A DNA stretch of 64,000 nucleotides from Notospermus geniculatus (lineage: Eukaryota > Nemertea > Pilidiophora > Heteronemertea > Lineidae): positions 427,904 to 491,903 of the forward strand of contig NMRB01000176.1 of the NCBI GenBank assembly GCA_002633025.1. Reading direction: 5' to 3'. Below the pieces are notes generated by a model. The model was not told where the DNA came from. It ran no database searches and saw only the letters and a program-made list of their open reading frames with translations. Positions 56,154-64,000 of the stretch are shown here, one piece after another; positions within the stretch are counted from its first letter, which is position 1, and each line of letters begins with the position of its first letter. The translations under genes were made by a program, and so were the position numbers.

Positions 56154-56794
56154 AGGCCTACAACCACTACCACAAGCAATGTATTTTCCTGTGGCTTTTG
56201 TTGAAAGATAAAAATCTGCAGAAACTGTTCAGACAGATTTAATATCAGGTGGCTTTTGTTATGCACAGAACAGATCACTGCACATTACGTGCACATGATT
56301 GCGTGCTATTGGCATCCGATAAATTGTCTGATGTGTGGTGTTTCCAAGGCATGAAATTTGATGCCCAAGAAACCAATGAATTGCACTGGTTTGATTTTTA
56401 TGCAACACAAACCAAAGCAACATTGTGTAATCCAAAATGCAGCATCAGGCGTGAGAAATTGCATCCGTCACAAAACGTGCAGTGAAGGGGAACTTGATAT
56501 ACGTCAGCTAATTAGGCCTACTGCTTTTAATCATTTCACCTCACGACCAATTTTGTCGGAAATGCAAAAAAGCCTGTTGAAAGGGAACTGAAACCTGTCA
56601 CATACGTAAGCCTTAGTTCCACCTATCCCAAATTGGTGGGTTTTTGAGACATGGTGTCTTCCCCGTGCTTGAAAAAACCTACCACGCGCTTCCACCTATT
56701 TTCAGTAGGCCTACATGTACATTTCATTAGTTACTAAACACGGCGAGAGAGGTCGCGGTTGCGGCTCAAATTTCGCTGGGTTTTTGGTTTATAG

Positions 56795-57020
56795 TGCATA
56801 CGCAACACCCTTACCGCGCCATCTGTCGCCGGGTTTGATAACTAGACACAATAAGGTACAGGCAGGGGCTGCCCCAGCCTGAATCATGTGCTAGCCACTG
56901 TGGCTAAGTGACTCTCAATTTTTTAGCCACGTTTTACTTGTGTTAGCCACTGTGTCTAACCAAGCACAGAAAATTGCTAGCCGCATCTGTTGAGTCGGAG
57001 CCAAAGTCACTGTGAAGCCT
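56795..57020. mobile_element. Block IIb-specific insertion of unknown type
   Basis: About 225 bp absent from IIa near 39665. Contains TTAGCCAC/GTGGCTAA words in alternating orientation (TAGCCACTGTGGCTA). No clear ends found. Confidence 0.5.
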
Positions 57021-58316
57021 GGAGGGTGTCCTGAGCAAGACTACTAAAGGCCTGACCATGTGCTCTTGTTTTGACTGGAGACTGACCACGTGCCTTTGTT
57101 GCGTCTGGTTTGGGACTGTTCCCATTTCAAGTGTAGGGGTTGCAGGAAGCTGTTACATGCCGTCTTTGCATCATAAACATGCTCAGGGATGTCAAAGAGA
57201 TGTATCTATCATTTGAAAGGTCTTCGCCAAGGTGGCGAGGTCTGTTGAAAATATCATCGCCACCCAGTCATTTTGTAGCACAGGTACAGCAAGTACAGGT
57301 AAAGTTGGCGAGTGGGGGACCTGGGGAAGTATCACAACAAGACGCAGGGGACACCGTCAACACTTAAACAAATGAAATCACGATCGAGGTGAGTGTATCC
57401 GGCTATGAAGACATCACATCATCACCCCGATACCCCAGCTGACAGCTCTCACATCATTGGCCATCCTAATTTGATTCTGTCAGTGTCGGTACCATCAGCG
57501 AAGGCAACAGTACCGGTTCATTAGTACAATGATAACAAGGCCAATATTAGGATACGATTTGCACTGGGGTCGGGTGTTTGGGAAGGGATATCCATGGTAA
57601 ATCACGGATGGGTCGCTTCCATTTGTGAACTTAGATGATCAGTGATAAGGGTCTCCGGCACGACCGACCTGGCCAGACGTGATGACAGAATGGAATCAAG
57701 CATTTTATAGTTCATATCCAGGTTAATTGAGCAGATCAAGAGGATACGAGTTCCCACCAGATGGCTTACAGAAATAATGGATTTTGATTTTGGCTCTCCA
57801 GTGAGTGCATTTTGCTTGTCACTAAGCACTTTATCAGCTTGGATCTCGATGATGTTTCTTAAAGGAGAGCAGACTTCATATATACTTATTGACAGCGTGA
57901 ATTTCATTTTCGTACTAGCGGACATAAATGACAGAGTGAAGTGTGGAATAGGAATGAAATCCGTTTCCATTGGTCTGCAATCACCACTTCGCTTTATACT
58001 CTGAGGTACTGCAAGTTTCATATTGCCTGCTTAAAAGGGTACTCAGCGCAGCCTCTGGTGGTGAACTGATCTGGCGTATGACAGCCTGGGTGCTATTACA
58101 GGAGTAAGGCTTACAATTGCCATTACCAGTGATACACGTATGCATCTGACTAAATCAATGAGACCAAGGCTGTCATCCGGAAGACACTGATAATGTTCCC
58201 TTGAGCATGACATATGTTGCAGACAGGAAGATACAGAAAATTGGGACTAGCCAAATGGAGTACGGTAGATTGTCTGTTCATGAAACAGTCTACCAATGTT
58301 ATAATACTGTACATAG

Positions 58317-58915
58317 ATTGGTTCCCGATCTCTCCGCTAGAGCTTATACTGTGATCGGTATTGCCTGTCGCCTATTCACGCGATAGTCTGGAAAAGCAGC
58401 CGAATGAAAACCCGCTGTTGGTTAAATGAAGCCAAAGTATATTTTTCAAGTAGTTAGGTGTTACTGCACTCTTTGTGTTTTGGGTTTTGGCCACCTAGTG
58501 ACCAAGCCAAGACTCAAATCGGAACGAAACTTGGTGTCATAGGTCATCTAACCTAGAGGTATACGAATGTGCCGTGACATTCCAAAAGTCAACACATTTT
58601 CAAATGTCACATCAACACAATACAAAAGTCACTAGTTACGTCAATGCTCATCAATGTGTTGACTTTTGGAATGTCACGGCACATACGTATACAAAGTTTC
58701 AAATCAATAGCCCCAGCGGTTACGAAACGTGCCATGCTGACGGACGACGACGGACGCTGCACCACCAAGAGCTCACCAGGTGAGCTAAAATTTGATTGGT
58801 TTCAGATGAGTAAACGCCGACCAATCAACGCGTTTTCTTTCGGCTGACGTAATACGGATGACAGGCCATACCGATCTCACTGAGGCAAGCCCCAGCGGTG
58901 AGATCTGGAACCAAT
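58317..58915. mobile_element. same 600-bp element in Block IIb
   Basis: Offset from the IIa copy by exactly 17329 with no indel seen. Lies within the high-identity tract shared by the two blocks. Confidence 0.8.
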
Positions 58916-59460
58916 ATTTGTTTTAATTTTCTGGAGTGCAAGGTGTACATGCAACATGTGTCTTCTCATGGAATTTTCTATCAAATCTGGTATTTTCCTG
59001 AAAATGAGTCAAGGCACTGCCTGTCGCCATCTAAGATTAACAGCAATCACTGAACCATCATTCATACTCCTATTCTAATAAACACTGATCGCCTTCACGA
59101 ACAAAGAGATCAATTTTCATTATCTCAGATCCTATCAAATTAGAAAGTTGACAAGAGGATTGAAGCACTTAATGTTAATCATGCTTCTTAACCAGGGGGT
59201 CTAATTGAAGACTGGTACACCTATGCGTAACATCAGAACCTTCCATTCTACCCACTGGTTTGCTTAAAAATAATTCTGTATTGGCAGATTTCCAATTGAT
59301 ACTAGTAGTATCGGATGCAAAAGGTCAACCATCTCCAACTGCTGTCTTCTTGCTTAAAGCAGACAATATTGGACTGGATCTGATTTACTTGACAATAAAG
59401 CAGTCGTATATCATACTGCATCATGGTTTAAAAAAGAAATGAAAAAATGAGTTCAACCTA

Positions 59461-59628
<168 letters not shown>

Positions 59629-61337
59629 TCATTTTTGCATTCAAAGAAACTGTAAAAAATAAGGTCGGAATTGAACAAGTTTCTTTCTTCGTTGAGCTGC
59701 ATGTACAGTAATGTTGTTACTGTATTTGGATCACAATAGCCGTAACTGTACGTGATTGAATTAAATTATTCCAGACATTTTGAAAATCTAACGCCATGCT
59801 GCCGGGTTGCCTGCAGAGCTCCGGTCCGATGATGGTTAACATAAAAATTCTGAGGTAAAATTGCCAGGAATTCGTAGTCTTGGACCCAAGAAATTGTCTT
59901 CATATATCATCATATCATTATTACCGGCCTCGTTGGATTTTTGCCACACTTGTCAACTATTATCAGATGCATGGATATACCACCATGCACCTCCGTGTTT
60001 GCACAGGGATGTTGAGTGTAGAGACCCTTATACGAAGACGCAAGGAGCAGCTGGCTTCAGGGCAAATCTCCTTTTATCTGCAATTACTTCCGTCCTCTAT
60101 GGAGGTCAAGTTCACTCGATCTACAGTTCCAATGACAAGGAAACGAGGCGGGGTGAAGCTTGATACAGATGGTCCAATTTCTACTAAGGAATCAAAGGTT
60201 GGTATCTGGTCGGTTATTGGACTATATATGACTTAAAGCAGTGATTTTAAAGGCACTTGAAATGAGGTCACTGCAAGTTTTCTATTGTTAATGAAGTTAT
60301 TCAACAACACAATCTTACATGTACATGTAGGCCTACACATGTACATTATGTCCTTCATCAGCCCACCAATCACTTAGCCTAATAATGTATACACCAAAAA
60401 CGCAGTTGTAAGGCCAAAGTGTTCTGGCATTGCCGGGGTCCAGTTTGGCCTGTTTACGATGTTCGGCATTGTTGACCACAAGCAGGCTGATATCTTCGAA
60501 TCCAAGTCATGACACTGACACTTTTGATGTAATAAGAATGTGGACTGCTGGCAAAGCCAGTTCTCTGTGAACTTACAACTGCAATTTGGTGTACCATACT
60601 AAGTAACAACAAATGCATGTGTTGATACTTCTACACAATAGCAGAGACAAAGCTGAGAGAATAATCTGACTTATTGTGTATGTACACGCTTGTAATTCTC
60701 TTCACAGCGAAACAAATTGATGCTGTCTTCCTTATTTAGAATGTACAATTCGCCGTTGCTAGGGGCCTGTGAAGATATGTCCTCCCAAGAACCATCGGAA
60801 CTGACAAAGGAACCAGCTGCTCTGGTAATAACACTGTTCTATTGATCCAACACACTCGTCTCTCCCTGCCAACATGCTTCACATGGACACAAACAAGTAG
60901 GGAGAGAGTATAGGAGGTATCTCGGTTGTGGAACAGATGTGAGTTGCTGGAAGCAATCTTGTCTGTTACTAAAAAGGTTGGGAATGTGCATTATCTATAC
61001 ACATTGATTTCTCAGTGCACTCATAATTACCGATTTTCTAAAGAACACAATTTCAAAAAAAATTCAAATTTTCCTACTATAGACCAGAGTACAATACAAT
61101 TTCAGACGAATATGAATTGCAACATATTTTTGCAGCAAATGCTTCTTTTTGTAGCCCACATTTCTGACGCAGCTCAAGAAAAATTCGTAAACCTGCAGTC
61201 TTTTTTACTTTCGAACGAAGTGTACACTTCTAAGTTCCTACATGTAATATCAAAAATTCCTAAGCTTATGAATTTTTGCTGATATTAAACTGTGCGAACG
61301 AATCAGGTATTCTCGTTCAGTATTATCTTCTTTAATA

Positions 61338-61729
61338 GGGAGTTTTCGCAAATCTGACGAAAAACGAAGTACGAAATACGAAATTGGACGTCATATCCAT
61401 GACGTAATGTATTTCAGGAAATGCCTGGTACCACAAATATCGCCTGCTGCAAGAGCGTCTTTTAGCGTACGACGTTAGAACGACAGAGGTACGGTGTATA
61501 TTAAACTTTGAAATTTATCTTTCGTTTCCACTTCATTGATACGAATTGGAAAAAATTTAAAAATTCAAGATGCGCCATAACTCTTTCGATCTTACATGAC
61601 ATGCTAAAAGACGCACTGGCACTGGGACATTTATGGTACCAACCATCTCCAGAAATAAATTACGTCATGGACATGACGTCCAATTTCGTATTTCGTACTT
61701 CGTTTTTCGTCAGATTTGCGAAAACTCCC
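61338..61729. mobile_element. 392-bp TIR element sharing termini with the 118-bp MITE
   Basis: TA flanks at 61336-61337 and 61730-61731. Arms of about 70 bp begin GGGAGTTTTCGCAAATCTGA and include CGAAGTACGAAATACGAAAT and GACGTCATxTCCATGACGTAAT. Absent from IIa near 43918. Terminal GGGAGTTTTCGCAA is close to GGGAGGTTTCGCAA of the 118-bp family. Confidence 0.85.
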
Positions 61730-63792
61730 TAATCAGACAGTTCTGACCAACATTGGACCAAAATGTTCTTGTGACTTCTCCCTTTGGTAGTATCACACAT
61801 CCAAAGTCGATCCCACGTGACAGTCTTGAATACTAGAGCAAATGAGGCATTGTCGACAGATAGTAGCCGGTGCAATGAAATCTTTTTTTACCGTTCTTCC
61901 CATTAACAGGCGAAGTTATGCTATCCATCACGAGAATAGTTGACAGCCGCTATAGCCGTAATGGTGTACAACCCCAAGGGTATCCTTTGCTTTATCAAGT
62001 ATTATTGGAATGCTAGCCATGTAAAAGAAGCATTGACGTCTGATCCAGTAATTCACCAGGCAATGGTAGGGTAAACGAGGTGAAAGCAGTATCTAGTCAA
62101 CAATTCCTTGCCAACGTGAATATAGATGACTTGCAGCACCAGGAATGAAGTGATGTGTGGTGAAGGCACGAGTACACGGATGTCGAGAGAGCTGGAGGCA
62201 TACTGACACTTTTGTTTGGAGAGATTGTATCAGAGAGAATGCAACAGCCATTTTGAAAAGCAGTCTGACTGTATCGCCACCCACAGAAGTATTTATGCTA
62301 AACAAATCCTTTGTATGATTGGATTTTTATGTATGGATAAGCAATAATGACCCAAGAAGATAACATCTCGGACCAAATGTTCCGTAGACAGGGCAACAAT
62401 ATGGACTATCAGAAAATGATGCGATCATATCGAACACAGCCAATCATTTCTAACCCGTCAAATGTTACCCTGAGGGACGGGAAACTGATCGGGATATTAT
62501 CTACATCGATGTTGCCCTGCCAGAGGCGCAATCACTGATCACCTAAAGGTAGAGTGCTCCAGCGAGATACTGAGGAGAGAGGAAAACAGGCCAATGTCAT
62601 GTTACCATTGCCACAGTGCCCAACCAGATGGAAAGGATTTTGTGCACGTACGCACTGACTGCACAATGTCCATATGACATCATCCATTAAAAGTCCCTTC
62701 AAGCAGATATGTTGAATTTGGCCAATTAATTGTTCACGATAAAGATGTCGATAGAGCCCATAGCTGCTGAGACGGGAGTGTGCCATCGTACCTTTATTGA
62801 CTCCAAAAATGACATTTTTGAGTAATGGGACAATATTTTGAGGAAATCAGTGATTACCTCAAGACATCCACCAGGCCCTCCACAAACATATCAAGATGAT
62901 AAGATCAAGTTTCACAGGAGTGTACCTCAAGGGATAAGGGTACCCCTAATATCTAGCATAACGAAATGATGATGGCACAACTTCGAGTTTTATTTCTACC
63001 ACTGTACGAACGTGTGACCCATCTTCCTTATGTCGTCATATAGCAATGCGTGCACCTAATGTATGTCCAGTGAGATGTTGAGGGTACTGATGCCTTATCA
63101 CAACAGCGTTCATCCTCCATCAGTGCATTTCTTCGACATTACTGGTTTTGATGTTAGCGGTAGCTCTTTGGTTGCTATTTTTAGTGTGATGTTGCTGACA
63201 ATGTTTTTCGTGAAGATTGCTGGTTGTAACAGAACCCATCTTTATTCTTCAAACTTTTTATTGAAGCAAATCAGGTAGAAAAATTTAAAAATAAACATAC
63301 TAAAGTTTATCGATTCAACAGGGGATTGTCTGCAGGACGAAATATCACACCAAGTAATACCAGCTTGACTAGGGTGGAAAAGTGGTCGAGTCATATTCAC
63401 AGCGCGAACTACAAAAGACCCTACAAGCTTCTCAAACATCTGCGGGCGACTAATGTACTGGTGATAAGGGATGTGCATCCTGTTCGTATCCCACGAGAAT
63501 TTTCTTCAATACGCCACCAGAAGAATTAGACGGTACGCTCGTATTTCACACTGCTGATCACAATGGGAACCCAACAGATTAATGTCTCATTCGCTGCAGT
63601 GGAACGCAATAGCCTTGAAATTGGCGATATTTCACCACAGTGAGAGATGAATATTGCTTTAGAAAGAATTCTTCTCTATAAATAATAAGTGGGGGTTGTC
63701 TTTTGGGAAATTTTTAGACGAATGAGATTTTCATGAGTTCAATAAAAAGGACCTTCAATGCTGATGACACCAGACAAAAGAATAATGTTATG

Positions 63793-64000
63793 CAGGCCCG
63801 TAGCCGCCCTCTGATGAGTGGGGGGTCCCTGGCAGGGTCGGATCCAGGATTGACAGAAAGGTTGGGTGCGTATAGCTCGGCGGAGGCGGTCAGGACCGGA
63901 AAGTGAAGCCCAAACGGGGGGTCTGGCCCTCCCCCAGGAAAAAATTCACAATTTAAGTGCTTTAGATGCATTTTCCTGGGATCTGAGAGCAAAAATATGG
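63793..64000. mobile_element. edge of an unidentified repeat interrupting Block IIb
   Basis: IIa/IIb similarity stops at TTATG. The new sequence starts CAGGCCCGTAGCCGCCCTCT, is GC-rich with G-runs, and looks like the end of a DNA transposon; the other end is outside the window. Confidence 0.4.

Overview
The window is animal nuclear DNA. It has many short exons with GT/AG introns, no operons, a dense mix of small inverted-repeat elements, one 220-base run of N and several single Ns, so it comes from a draft assembly. The abundance of TACATGTA and TAGGCCTA and the type of small repeats fit a marine invertebrate (amphioxus, mollusc or brachiopod are all possible); I cannot fix the species.

One gene accounts for nearly all coding sequence. 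It lies on the minus strand from 49476 down to the stop at 17325. Eighteen exons join in a single continuous reading frame of 1805 residues; the 5' end lies outside the window. The order is: a PDZ domain (exons at 49316, 42133 and 33482), a FERM domain (nine exons, 33261 to 25412), then a long acidic, Ser/Pro-rich tail (25231 to 18821) and a last exon with a predicted helical bundle. Domain order, the PDZ-FERM linker and tail motifs identify it as a member of the FRMPD1/FRMPD3/FRMPD4 (Preso) scaffold family. No second gene is supported with confidence.

Two large direct duplications overlie the gene. Block I: 1-7035 repeats 21604-28641, giving second copies of four 3'-half exons downstream of the stop codon but without one FERM exon. 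Block II: 33565-45994 repeats 50333-63792, giving a second copy of the middle PDZ exon upstream of the first PDZ exon. They are either real tandem duplications or two haplotypes laid end to end; the sequence alone does not decide.

The copies act as a natural before/after comparison for small insertions. Several inverted-repeat elements are present in one copy and absent in the other: 118-bp fold-backs, a 180-bp mariner-like element, a 330-bp element at TTA/TTAA, and a Penelope-like insertion with a hammerhead-like core. Most striking, at many sites one copy has a plain TA where the other has TACATGTA, TAGGCCTA, TACCGGTA, TACGTA or TACGGTA. This is the pattern expected from excision of TA-targeting transposons, and resident elements have the matching ends. 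A second unusual structure is a tandem array of decayed copies of the third PDZ exon with its splice acceptor, just upstream of the intact exon.

The rest (about 7-17 kb, 28.6-29.8 kb, 46-49 kb) is intron or intergenic DNA rich in fold-back elements and short tandem repeats.
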